Positions 32,893 to 43,713 of a stretch of DNA of 64,000 nt are shown here, in pieces. Under the pieces are notes generated by a model. It was not told where the DNA came from. It saw only the letters and a list, made by a program, of their open reading frames with translations, and did no database searches. Each line of letters starts with the position of its first letter. Within the stretch, counting starts at the first letter, position 1. This DNA comes from Allacma fusca. Taxonomy: Eukaryota; Arthropoda; Collembola; Symphypleona; Sminthuridae. The translations under genes were made by a program, and so were the position numbers. Location of the stretch: the NCBI GenBank assembly GCA_947179485.1, contig OX359247.1, forward strand, positions 43,190,801 through 43,254,800, written 5' to 3'.

Positions 32893-34709
32893 ATCTCTTT
32901 ATAACGGAAGTTTTAACCGAATTTGTATGATATTGGTCGGCGAATTTGCCCATTCCTGGCAAACGTTCCTATACAAGCATATAACATCGGTGTTAATTTC
33001 ATACAACTAACTACCAAAATTTGTTTATACCAGAAAAAAAGCAAGGCCCCTTGCGGTTCCGTTGTGAACAGATTGTACTGTAGTTCCCCTTTAGCATGAC
33101 CATGGCAATAATGAATGTGTAGCAATTTATCAATGATTTTATCCAACGAAATGTAAGTATACAAATGCGTGATTCCGAATTAAAATACAACGAAATGTTT
33201 TATCTAAACGTGATTAAGCTCATCCAAAAGGTACTTCATTAATTCCAAGAGACAGAAATCAGCTTTTCTCATTATACTGTGAAACTCCATTTTATCATCT
33301 AAAAAAATAGTTTTTTCATATTACAATCCAGTAAAGTAGATATTTAGCTGTCTACTGCTTGTACTTCCACTATTATCTCACAAAAGTATTCATATCTGTT
33401 GATGCTGGTTGATAAATGAATATCTAGTAAATTATAAATGCACTTATTAATGACCCTCATGAATTGCTAAAGCCCCACTTTTATAGATTTTCCCGACCCG
33501 TAACTAGTGATTTTTAATTTTTGTCCCCATTTCATTTTAAACCACAGAAGTAGGGCAAACCTCGATCGGATAAAATATAATATACAACTACAGGCAGAGT
33601 CATGAAATGACACATTAAGCAAGGTCATTTACAAAGTCACAAAATTCCGTGTGTTGATTTACTTCCCTGTCAACAATTATACTTCATGAATTGACTTTTA
33701 TTCACACATAATGTACTTCCTCCATCAGAGACCCCGGTATTATAATATTATCTATATGGAGTCAACAATGATTGGGCACAATCTTGTTTACCCACCATGA
33801 ATTTTTTTGTTCATGCCTTTATAACAGCCAAATGTTCTCATATAGAGACAGCACTAATGTGCATACACTGCACTTATACACAGGGTTGCTCAAAAAATCA
33901 AATAGATTTAGTGAGTTTAAAGTATAATTTGGAAAACTCTTCCACTTATGGAGGAAGTTGGAAATAGGAATATGTAATAGTCCTTCGTGCACTATTATTA
34001 CTACTGTGTGGGTATGTAAAAATATATGTATTTCTACAATACGGAACTGTATTACAGATGTATTACAGTATGCATGTATGTGTCATCTGATCATGCCTCT
34101 TCTGATATACAGCGTCACTCACTAGCTTGACTTGCTAACAAAATAAATCCTTTCAAAAGAATTTCTATGCTACCGAAGGAAACTGAATGCTGTATTCATC
34201 AGACAAATTCAGTTGAATTTAAATTACTCTTGCAAATAATTCTTAATGTTTTAATGTATTCTGTAAAGGCTATTGAAGATACATCCTCAGTTATGCATTA
34301 CTCAATTGTGAATGTACAATTAAATGATTTCCTCTGGTCGAAATGTAATGCAATTTCGAATGAAGTTTTGTCTAGGCTTTCATTAACAATACCCGTAATT
34401 GTTCACAATTGTTTATTGCTGGATTTACAAATAGGCAACCCATCCAAATTTATTGTTTAGGCAATTACTGTCTTTGAAATTTTCTAAATATTTTAAATTA
34501 CGGGAACTTTAAGACCAACCAGTAATTTTGAAGTTATAGAATTTCTGATTCCAAAATAATATTACTGCCCATCTCCCATTACTGATATAACTGCATTAAC
34601 ATTGGTATGTAACAATGTTCGTGTATTCATGGGTAACAAAATTTCCAGAAAGCACTGATGCAACTCTTTTAACAAATCGTTGTCCATGAACGTAACTTTT
34701 CTCTTACAT
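32893..34709. other. Intergenic, no supported gene
   Basis: An 83-codon minus frame (32913-33164) and a 97-codon plus frame (34167-34460) are open but show no recognisable domain. The word CTCTTTATAACGG at about 32895 resembles termini of pogo/Tigger-type elements, but no inverted partner was found. Confidence 0.35.
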
Positions 34710-34759
34710 TTATATATACATAGATAGAATCATCCCTGCTTTAAACTTTAAAATATTAC

Positions 34760-34985
34760 CTTCGCATTCAATGAAGCTATTTGCTTCACTTGGTTGGACA
34801 TATGGAATATTCAATGAAAAGTTTTGTGAAGTTCCATCAGTAATGGTCTCTTCGTGGTTTCCCTCTATATGTTGATTTTGCTGGAAATTGAAACAACTCG
34901 CGTGTAAATCAACAGTTTCCTTGATTTGTCTGTAAATTGGCCGACCTGACGGTGCGGGAATTCGACGGACGTTGTAGTCCATCAT
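34760..34985 (-). CDS. Probable coding exon, unknown protein (5' exon)
   Basis: The minus strand from the ATG at 34985 is open for 75 codons to a good donor (AAG/GTAATA at 34760/34759). Immediately 5' is a likely untranslated exon joined by an intron: donor GTGAGTC near 35196 and pyrimidine-rich acceptor TTGTCTTTTAG near 35087. The peptide is acidic and polar without a recognisable domain. The next exon is ambiguous: two acceptors near 34700 each open a different short frame ending within about 45 codons. Unspliced, the frame would end at 34710 with 91 residues. The splice context is the main support, and the product is unknown. Confidence 0.35.
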
Positions 34986-35259
34986 TACGACTTTTAGCGT
35001 GTCGGAACCATTTAATTATCTCCTAGTTGATTTCGTACTGAATCAAATTTCATCAGCTGAAACAAAGTTGCACCCAGCGGAATCTAAAAGACAATTACTA
35101 TACTGTAATTGTATTGTATAAACCTTTTGTGTGCATTACGTCGACAATTTATTATGTAAGTAATATGAGAAACATATGCATATGACTCACCAATCACAAT
35201 CATATGAATAGGATACGAAGAGAAAGAAGCTTTTCCATTCGCACTGTTGTAGTTTACTT

Positions 35260-35418
35260 AAACAGAAAATTTCTGACCAAAGCGTTTTGGCCAAATAAAC
35301 CGACCATTCCCACCGTTAAGCCACCAACAGCTCCGAGAAAGCGTTTGTAATACAGAATTTGTTTAAATAAAAAAAGTAAATCAAATTTGAAGCTGGAGTG
35401 TTTGTACACGATATTAAA
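35260..35418 (-). other. Short open frame with Gly-rich hydrophobic segment
   Basis: About 50 codons on the minus strand with a striking segment R-F-L-G-A-V-G-G-L-T-V-G-M-V-G-L-F-G, like a small membrane helix. No ATG opens the frame upstream within it, and no splice partner is evident. It sits directly after the stop of the exon at 35414-35676. It could be chance or a small protein exon. Confidence 0.2.
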
Positions 35419-35676
35419 TTACATCAATGACACCCACATTTCTGTTCTGATCTTGAACAGAAAAAAACCAGAAATGCTCAAGTTCCTCATTGTTCTTCAA
35501 GGAAATTAGTTTCAGTAGCTCAGCCAAAATTGGCTGATCATAAGTACAACTAGATAACGGCGCGACTTGCCGGATTTTTCGAAGTTCCTCATTAGTTGTG
35601 ACAAGGTGCTCAACCAGTGTTTCGAATCTCTGCAATGAAATTACCTTGAATCTCTGTCTGCAAACTTCAGGAGTTT
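35414..35676 (-). CDS. Probable terminal exon, DUF4806-like
   Basis: On the minus strand, acceptor TCTGCTTTAG at 35677 opens an 87-codon frame ending at the stop at 35416-35414. The pattern F-x-x-x-S-L-x-x-F-E-x-L-x-x-x-L, then a spaced I-L-x-x-L-L-x-L-I-S, an F-W-F-F and a closing G-V-I-D-V-I resembles the small DUF4806 domain found at the C-terminus of many insect proteins, some of them transposon-linked. The frame would splice in phase 1. Upstream exons were not found, so this may be a fragment. Family assignment is from pattern memory only. Confidence 0.35.
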
Positions 35677-37023
35677 CTAAAGCAGATCCCCATCACCGTG
35701 GTTTCGGAACAATTATTTGTTCAATAATGAACATTTTCTAGTTAAAATATTATAAAATTTATAAGGAGTTTAAAAGTGGAAACCTCATATAACATCCCAC
35801 CTAGCACTGAACATCGTAATGATATCATAATTAATGCTCGACATTCATAATCAGTTCATGTGTTTTACATGCGTGGATTATGACTTCCTATTGGCATCTT
35901 AATAATGAACAACAAGACACGGTTCTGAAATAGTACATAAAATATTACAAATGCTGGGGTTCTTCATTATGTTTTCAGTATTTCAGGATCAAATTGAACT
36001 GCGCTCATAATCTTGTCATTTTCCGGGAAAATTATGAAATGACTCTGCGCAGGCTGATTACGAGGGCGCGACAACAGCGCATGAATGAACTATTAAATTC
36101 CAAGTTAGTTTATCAGTGGCGTGGTTTCATCGTTCGCAATTTACTTAAAAGTATTCATGTTTAAACGTCAAGTTTCGTATAAATATTACCAGAGTTGGCT
36201 AATTTTGTTGACCAGTTTGTGAATTATTGTATCAGTAATTTATTTAGTATTAACCCAATTTTATGGGATTTTCCACCAAAATTAAGAGATTTTCAACATT
36301 AGAATTAGAAGAATTACTCCTGCTGAGTATAAGATGTTGATTACCTCATACACTCAGTGCTCCCTGTGTTTCCAGACACGATTTTGGATTTTAATAATAA
36401 TTAGTGAAGTGCAGTAAATATGTACAAATACAGTTAATATATACCTGCATGTTGAATGAGTGTATTCAACACAAAATGTTTGTTTACTGTTAGTTTTCTT
36501 CTGTAGAGTACAGTTAACAAAAATGCATGTGTTTGCTCCATATACATAAACGACACCTTGCAATTTCAATAGTTAGTAAGTTGCACTCTCTTGTCTTCAA
36601 TGTAATTTCTTTTTGTAATTTAAAATTAGGATGTTTTACACTTATTGTGGAGGGAAATTCTTGTGTAGGTGGAATAAAGTGTTTTATTGTAAATATTTAA
36701 TAAAAACATGTTTATTTCCAATCGATCGTTATATTTACTTGCATTTTATATACATACACATCTTGTTGCACAGAGCTTCATATCCGGGAATGTTCTACGA
36801 AGGGCGTCGAACTTCCAATGCTTACCTTCATTAGCTCAAAACTGTAAAACATGTAACTGTAAACATTACATGCATATTATGAAGGGTATTGTTGTTTCCA
36901 ATATATAGTGTCGGTACAATATCAAAATGAACTTTATGGAATCATGTATTAAAATTAATGCGTATTATAAAACAAAAACTAATATATGCATTCAATGGTT
37001 AAAATGACAAAAATTATGAAGGA

Positions 37024-37106
37024 TGTGAACCCGAGCCAATGGTGTAGCGAAAGAGTGCAAAAGAGCAACATCGTTCAACACTCTGTACGCTACGCCACGC
37101 CGTCAC
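37024..37106 (-). repeat. tRNA-like SINE head
   Basis: Read on the minus strand, the segment has GTGGCGTAGCG near its start, a paired AGAGTG...CACTCT arm, and ends in GGGTTCACATCC, close to the pol III B-box consensus GGTTCRANYCC. The spacing is like a tRNA-derived SINE head rather than a functional tRNA, since no clear cloverleaf forms. The tail to the left is AT-rich and unremarkable. Confidence 0.4.
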
Positions 37107-37610
37107 TTTTTCCAAGGGGTAGTATTATTTGAGGCTATATTCCACTCACGAAAACTTTATGACAGATTTACGCGAAATCCAAAGCCCACACAGGCTTAAT
37201 ATGCACACCATTGGAAAGCTCTCAACATACATGTGCATATCATGCCATTCGGACTCCGGCAGGAGAAAATGGCCCATTGTAACGCTCTGAAATTGGAAAT
37301 ATCCAACTGCAGCATGCTTGCATCCATCTAATAGCCAGCTGATATTTTGTGTTGGGTTCGATTAGTACATGTACCCGAATCATACCCGACGCACCTGGAG
37401 TTGATCTGACCATAGATCCAACTTTTGTCTTGTCCAAGATTTGTTACTTGTGACGTTATTATTACTAGAGGCATTTACAGTTATTTTTGTAAGACGTCTT
37501 TTTAAAAAATATTTAAAATTATAACAATAGTATTCTTGTCTACACAAAAATGTTTCTTTATAAATTAATGGGGAAGGACTTTGATGATTTACTTACAACG
37601 CAGTAGGCAC

Positions 37611-38529
37611 CAGTGGTGTGGAATAATTTGAAATATTGTATTTGAAATAATATTTGAAATACATTTAGGATTTTGTATTTGGTATTTTTCTAGCCGTAAA
37701 TTGTTTAAGGTATTTTGTATTTCGTATTTTGTCAACACTAACATGTGTACTGTATCTTTTATTTCGTATTTTGAAAATTACGAACGTGATGGTATTTTGT
37801 ATTTATTTATCTTGTAAAATTTACCCCACCCGTATTTTAATTACAAAATATAGTTTTAAAATACATGACTCTGGCAATTGTTAAGGTCGTCTCTAAACAT
37901 GCTCAAATAAATATTTTAAATGTAAAATCACTAATTTAAAACATTTTGAGACCAGTTTTTGAAACTTATTTGGCGGGTTCGAAGAACTAACTTACTGGAT
38001 AAATACATCAAATTCAATGTATCTGAGAACTATAAAGTTAGCTAAATTAGTAACGCGATTACCCAGGATTATTTGTTTAAAGGAAAAATATTCTGTACAT
38101 AGGGCCGTGTTAATTTAATATGATGCACACAAATGCGCAACTCTAAAATCTAATAACATGCAGGTACCTTACGTAGGTTGATTCATTTTTAAATATCGTG
38201 TTTTTTGGCCTTTACACAAAATACTTCGAGATAATAAACATTAGATACATACATCTCAGATATGTACTTTGAGATAAATTTGAGAGTATTTTCAACTCGT
38301 ATTTCGTATTTCAAATACGGTATTTTCATTTCATATTTTCTCTTTTTGTTGGAAGCAAAGTATTTTATTTTGTATCTTGCCCAAATCACTCCGGATATTT
38401 GTATTTTATTTTTCATCTTAACTAAGTTACACATGGTATTTGTATTTTTTATTTGTATTTTAACTTTTCTGAAAATGCATTTGTATTTTGTATTTCAATA
38501 GTAAATTTCATATATTTTCCACACCTCTG
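37611..38529. mobile_element. hAT-like non-autonomous element, GTATTT family, copy A
   Basis: A 919-bp element flanked by a perfect 8-bp target duplication GTAGGCAC (37603-37610 and 38530-38537). The ends are CAGTGGTGTGGAA and, inverted, CAGAGGTGTGGAA. The outer thirds are packed with GTATTTTG/GTATTTCG words, in the sense expected for subterminal transposase-binding sites. It is closely similar to the copy at 60541-61434. Short ORFs here are repeat by-products, with no transposase. Confidence 0.9.
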
Positions 38530-38537
38530 GTAGGCAC

Positions 38538-39971
38538 TAAAACATTTTTTCCCTTCATGCATTCTTGTTGTGACATTAAAATATTGTATTTTTCAATCAT
38601 CCTTATGATCGTCGTGGGAGAATACATAGTTGTATCATATAATGTTTTAATAATTTTAGTTAATTCCAGTACACTCAAAAATGAGTCGCGTTCACCTATT
38701 CATCATTAGTGGGTCTATCAAAAGTTACTTACTTTCTTGTAAGATTAGCTCCTGTTTTATGTTTCTGTGAATTCAAACGTAAATAACATTTCAACAGAAA
38801 CTTACGCTACTATGTTCGCATTGTCACTTCTGCAAGCAAAACGTTGCCTATGCAAATATTTTCTTACCGTGCTGCAAGTTCTGTTAAATGTACAGTGGTC
38901 AGCTCTGCAACCATTTTACTTGCAGGTTGCGGTCTCCAGTGAGCTGATTTTACTTATAGAAGCCAAATAGAATTCGCTTCAACTTTCTTCTGCACGGATA
39001 CAGCATCATTGATTTTCCGATTGAGCTCCTTGTAACTTCTTGGACCAACTTCCATGCCGCGCAATGTTAATTTTCTGAAGATTGATATTCTGCACCTGTT
39101 AAATTAACGACGATTAGGAAAAGTGGCTAACCGGATGTTGCCAATATACGAAATTCCTATATACGAAAATATAGGTCTTGCGGCGGAAAGCAATGTGTAA
39201 AAAGCTTCCATACATGAAAGTAAATTAGCTTGTGGACCGTTTTCTCGGCATGTGGACTTGGTCTTGAAAAGTTTTAGTTTGCAGAGGCTGAAATATAATG
39301 TGAATGTAGCATTAGTGTTACATATTATTGAAAAACATTACCAACGGTCGAACGAAAATGAATTATTAAAGGTGAAAGTAATTGTGTACATATATAGAGA
39401 CTAAAACCTCTCTTTGGCAGTTCTTTGGGTTTTTAATTTTTGGGGAAAGCGCAGCCAATAACATCATAAGTTCACATCAAAACGAATAAAATACCGTTTT
39501 CAGGAAAGTTATAGCAGATTATCTAAGGAGTAGTGTTTTATAATATGTGCATACTGTAGGGATGCCAAATATCGCCACTTAGATTATATCGGGTTCGGCG
39601 ATAACGCAAAAACCAGTTTTGGCGATACATATGTCGGATATCGCCAAACCTACAAAGTTTTCAATAAAATTAATAATTGCATTAAAAAATCATCATAAAA
39701 ATCTATGTACAACAAAACAATATGCTTAGTGTTTTAAAATTGACTCGCAATGAGCAAACCAGACGAAATTATAAACGCTTTCCTAGAGTGTTGGTAACTA
39801 AAATCTAACAAAGTATCAAGGTGAAATACAATGTGTAGATATAATCGCTACTGAACATGGATTAAAAATTATTTTGGAGCCCAAAAGGAGCAATAACATC
39901 ACTTTAACTTAATAATAATCAGCATTCTAAAACTTTGTTGATCCTAAACAACCGTAACAGAAACAACCGCT
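38538..39971. other. Intergenic with GCGATAT-rich patch
   Basis: No supported gene. At 39552-39655 the words TATCGCCA and TGGCGATA recur and pair imperfectly with 40466-40480, which could be the left end of another non-autonomous element extending into repeat copy 2. No target duplication was found. Confidence 0.35.
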
Positions 39972-40936
39972 TTAAAAATGATCGAGTAAATTTGATTCCC
40001 GAATAGAAGGGGTATATGCTGAATATTCTTCAAATTATTCCCCTGACATTAGTTCTTCGCTTTCCCTTTCCTAAATAATAACTCTAATACTGCGGCCCAT
40101 TTCATTGGACACTTCGTCCTTTTAAATAGTGCGAAAATTTGTTAACCGAGTTTTGTTCTGGACTTTTAGCCTATTTTTATTGCAGTTTTGAAAGCGTTTG
40201 AATTGGTGTAAAGGACAAAAAGTAGTTACTCCTTCATAATTACAACTTATTAACTTACGCTAATTTAAATGGTGGTTTTAGACACATAAAATATTATATA
40301 GACAATAGGTTTTCACAAATCTCGTCATTTTTATCGTGTCGATGAGTAAAACCTGGCATTAAAAGTGTATTCGCTTAACCAAGCTCAATTGGCGATATGA
40401 TGAAATTCTCAACAAAATTTGCGGAAATTATTATGGCCTGAAATATCGGAAGTCAATTTGGCGATATTTGTGGTATACTAATAATAACGTCTTTTTCCAG
40501 CCGCCCTTAGAATACCTAATATACACATACTGTGAAATCCTTCAAACAGTGTATAATACCGTACCTGGCTCATTTTTATTATTAAGTCTCAAAGCACTTA
40601 TTCAGATTACTTTATTCAAATATTCATGTCCTTATAATTATTGGAATTAGATTGAGTCACAATTCCCAGCGTTCTATTTTATCACGCAACGTGGGATTAT
40701 TTTGAATGGGAAGAATCGCAGTAACTAACAACGATAGACCCGGTACGTTGATTATTAAACTTCAAATGATTCGTTTTTGGTGTTGGTTCCCAAAGGAAGA
40801 AAGGGTAGCCTTGCTGTAGAGTAAATTGTGAATTTAAATTGGTGTGCCTGCAGTTACAGGGGGATGTCATTTCCACAAGAGGATAATAGTTTGTGCAACA
40901 CGCCCCTGCTGGAGTCAGTTATCAGGGCGAGTATTT
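39972..40936. repeat. Large non-coding repeat, copy 2, left part
   Basis: From 40005, matches copy 1 from 18422. It lacks the 18939-19430 insertion of copy 1. At 39972-40005 it also matches 16665-16700, so the unit once continued leftwards. It is cut at 40936 by the Ty3/gypsy element and resumes at 52535. Confidence 0.7.
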
Positions 40937-40941
40937 GTTTG

Positions 40942-41475
40942 TATAAGGATATAAGATAAGGATAACAATAGGATACTAGAAGGATAAGGAGAGGAGAAGT
41001 AGAGGACTGAGAACGGGGCAGTGTGAGTCACTGATAAGGATAAGTGTGCGAGCGGTGAGCGAGCACTTGGAGACGGAAGTCTACGGTTAGGATCGGAGCA
41101 GGCAAGAGCTCCAGAGAATCATTAGGAATTATCAATAGGAAGTATTTGAATAAGTATAAGGATTTATAATTAGGAATAAAGGATTGATTGTGGATTCGGA
41201 TTGTTGTAAAGGTGTGTGCGTGTGAATCAGAATAAATTAAAGGACTTAATTATCAAAAGGACAATTCGGACTTAAAAGAATTAGGGTGTTTTAGAGAATT
41301 AATTAAATAAGATAGTTTACATCTTATTATCACTACCACACCATAGGTCGCGGTCGTAAGGCCGCCTCACAGCCAGGCATTACACCCTAAAGGATCATCA
41401 TTAATAATTATAGTGATCATCTCCGCATCTTCTAAATGATTCATAAATAAAGGATCTAAGCATCTCATTGTTACA
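40942..41475 (+). repeat. 5' LTR
   Basis: 534 bp, starting TATAAGG and ending TTGTTACA. A GC-rich patch (GGTCGCGGTCGTAAGGCC) lies near 41346-41364. The terminal TG is not strictly present at the 5' side, and the boundary is set by comparison with the other LTR and the target duplication. Confidence 0.92.
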
Positions 41476-41500
41476 TGGTGGAGTTTGCGGCTGATCTCTG
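41476..41500 (+). promoter_or_regulatory. Primer-binding-site region
   Basis: The base after the LTR starts TGGTGGAG, the usual TGG that pairs with the CCA end of a tRNA primer. I could not assign the tRNA. Confidence 0.6.
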
Positions 41501-42264
41501 TGTGGAGTGAGTTATTTAAAAGTTAAAATTAAAAAGTGGAAATTAATCCGCATTCATGAAGGAAGAGGAAGCCAAACGGGATTTTGTCCGTTGAAATTTT
41601 CCGGAAGCGGTCGTACGGATCGAGACGGCATGGCACGCGAGGAGGAGACCAAGTCACCCAAGCCACACCTACAACACCACGCTTCGCGAATCTTCACAAT
41701 CAGCATCCAGATTACAAAGGACTTTTTGGTAACGGATTTTTTTGATGTGCTAGAGGATTTATGGACGGTTATAAAAGTAAAGGAACAATAGGAATTCTAA
41801 CCGCCATTATTCTCAGGGAATATTTTGGCCGTTATAAAAGTAAAGGAATTAGTGAATTCTAACGGTTAATTATTCTCAGTGAACACTACAGTGCATTAAA
41901 TTTAACACGGAATTTATTTAAAAAAAACGAACTTTATTAAACAGATTTTTTTTTGATAAAGGCGATTTTATTTAACGAATTTATTAAAGGATTTACAACA
42001 CGAATTTATTAAAGGATTTACGCCACGAATTTATTAAAAGAACTTATGAAAGGATTTTATTAAAGGAGTTATTAAAGGATTTTATTGACAACAATTATCA
42101 ACGGAATTTTATTACAAGGAGTCTATAATTGGATTTTATGAGGTAGTTATAATCGTAAAGGAATAATTATTTATTCTAACTACTAAAATTATCCGACAAG
42201 AGGAGTAAACAGTGAACAATTATAAACAAAGTTTAGTGACTGTTATTACTCAAATTTCGTCAAA
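41501..42264 (+). other. Retroelement 5' leader
   Basis: About 760 bp between the primer site and gag. It contains imperfect tandem repeats: GTTATAAAAGTAAAGGAA twice (41768 and 41832) and several AAAGGATTTA / CACGAATTTATT units at 41990-42070. A 94-codon frame at 41507-41791 lies here, but it has no recognisable domain and I treat it as leader. Confidence 0.6.
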
Positions 42265-43713
42265 ATGGCTACGAGGAGAAGGAGAAATCAGCCTGACGCT
42301 CAATTCGAGGAGGAAAAACAACGGTTGGAGGAAGAGATGAGGACCATGAGGGAAAATATGGAATCATTAATGGAAAATTACAAGGTTTTGGAACAGCAGT
42401 CTTTGGAGAAGCAAGAATATTATTCGGAGCTAGAAAAGGCTGTCCAGGACTACGAGAATGGAGAAGCTGTTGCTAAAAGGATCAAACTGGAGAACATCAC
42501 AGTCGAGAGGGATCTCAAAAGGTTTGAAATTCTTCGTAAAAAGGTTGGTCCGTATTCTTCATCTATGAATTCTGAAACTTGGATTAAGAGGATCGAGATA
42601 GAGAGGAAAAGGCAGGAAATTTCATTAGATTATTTTCTGGGCACCATGCGTACATTTTTCGCTGATTCAAAAGATAAATTAGTTAGACGTTGGTTTGAAC
42701 GTCGTGAGGTCATAATTGTTGAAGAGATGGAAAAAGCTGAGGAAGAAGAGGATTACAAGAGGATTTGGAAGGCATTTAAGACAAGTTTTATTGCACAATA
42801 CGACCCCGTAGTTAGTGCAGAAAAAGCTGAAGACAATTATGAGAGGTTTCAATTAACGGAGAAAATGAATGCAGAGGAATTCGTAGCAGGATTACAGGAC
42901 ATTTTAGGTGAAATGGAACCGAATATGCCACCAAAGCAGATGGTGAAGAAAATGCATCGTAGGTTAGATCTGGAATTAAGGGAGAACATCGTGGATAGTG
43001 CTTTGGAGTCAATACCAGCATTTCAACACAGACTTGATATTTTATTGGGAAGGAGAAGAGCAGATAAAACAGTTGAGAAGAAGGACAAAAAGGCTAACAA
43101 TAATTCATCTAGTGAGGATGAGGAAATTCCAACTAAAATCGAAACCGAAATTTTTATGAAGACTAAAGACAAGAATGCAACGGAGGAAGCAAGAACTGTA
43201 AAATTTGAAGGCAAATGTTTTTATTGTGATCGAATTGGTCATATGAAGAAAGATTGTCACAATAAGAAGAGAGATGAGGGAAATTCACAGTTTAGGGGTA
43301 AAATACGAGGACGAGCAGGATTCAGAGGAAATGGAAGAGGATTTATTGGCAACAACAATAATTTCAGAGGAAATTTGAAAGGAAGAGGAAGAGGAAATTT
43401 TAACAACAACGGTGGAAATTTTAACAACAACAGAGGAATTTTCAACAACAATAGAGGATTTTTTAATAGAGGAGTTTTTAATAGATTAGGATTTAGAGGA
43501 GGATTCCGAGGAGGATTTAGAGGAAGGAATTTTCAACAAGCTAATAATCAGGGAGAACCGGAAACTGTCAGGGATATGGTCAGAGAATTGTTCAGGAGCA
43601 ATCAAGAAAGGACGCAACGTCAACTTTATTTGATGGCACCAGGAACGAATAACTCACAATCAGCAACACCATACGCTAATATAGCTAGACCGGCATACCA
43701 ACCGGAAAACTAA
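42265..43713 (+). CDS. Ty3/gypsy Gag with zinc knuckle and RGG/FNNN tail
   Basis: 482 residues. The N-terminus (about 12-90) is a highly charged coiled coil rich in Glu, Lys and Arg. Residues 100-260 carry the retrotransposon-gag capsid-like region (W-F-x-R-R, F-x-x-Q-Y-D, E-R-F-x-L). A CX2CX4HX4C knuckle spans Cys318 to Cys331. Residues 344-422 are an RNA-binding-like tail of RG, RGG and F-N-N-N repeats. Gag builds the virus-like particle and packages RNA. The frame is intact. The pol frame lies at -1 and is open across the gag stop. Confidence 0.9.
   Translation: MATRRRRNQPDAQFEEEKQRLEEEMRTMRENMESLMENYKVLEQQSLEKQEYYSELEKAVQDYENGEAVAKRIKLENITVERDLKRFEILRKKVGPYSSSMNSETWIKRIEIERKRQEISLDYFLGTMRTFFADSKDKLVRRWFERREVIIVEEMEKAEEEEDYKRIWKAFKTSFIAQYDPVVSAEKAEDNYERFQLTEKMNAEEFVAGLQDILGEMEPNMPPKQMVKKMHRRLDLELRENIVDSALESIPAFQHRLDILLGRRRADKTVEKKDKKANNNSSSEDEEIPTKIETEIFMKTKDKNATEEARTVKFEGKCFYCDRIGHMKKDCHNKKRDEGNSQFRGKIRGRAGFRGNGRGFIGNNNNFRGNLKGRGRGNFNNNGGNFNNNRGIFNNNRGFFNRGVFNRLGFRGGFRGGFRGRNFQQANNQGEPETVRDMVRELFRSNQERTQRQLYLMAPGTNNSQSATPYANIARPAYQPEN

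Noticed and set aside
32913..33164. 83-codon minus-strand ORF near a CTCTTTATAACGG word
   Set aside because: No recognisable domain and no inverted partner for the pogo-like terminal word.
34167..34460. 97-codon plus-strand ORF
   Set aside because: No domain, no splice or promoter context, opposite strand to the nearby probable exons; compatible with chance in this much sequence.
39552..40484. GCGATAT-rich segment as a complete TIR element
   Set aside because: The ends pair (AAATATCGCCA) but I found no target duplication, and the right part also occurs in repeat copy 1, so boundaries are unsafe.
41507..41791. 94-codon ORF as a separate retroelement gene
   Set aside because: Lies in the leader over imperfect repeats, with no domain; treated as untranslated leader.
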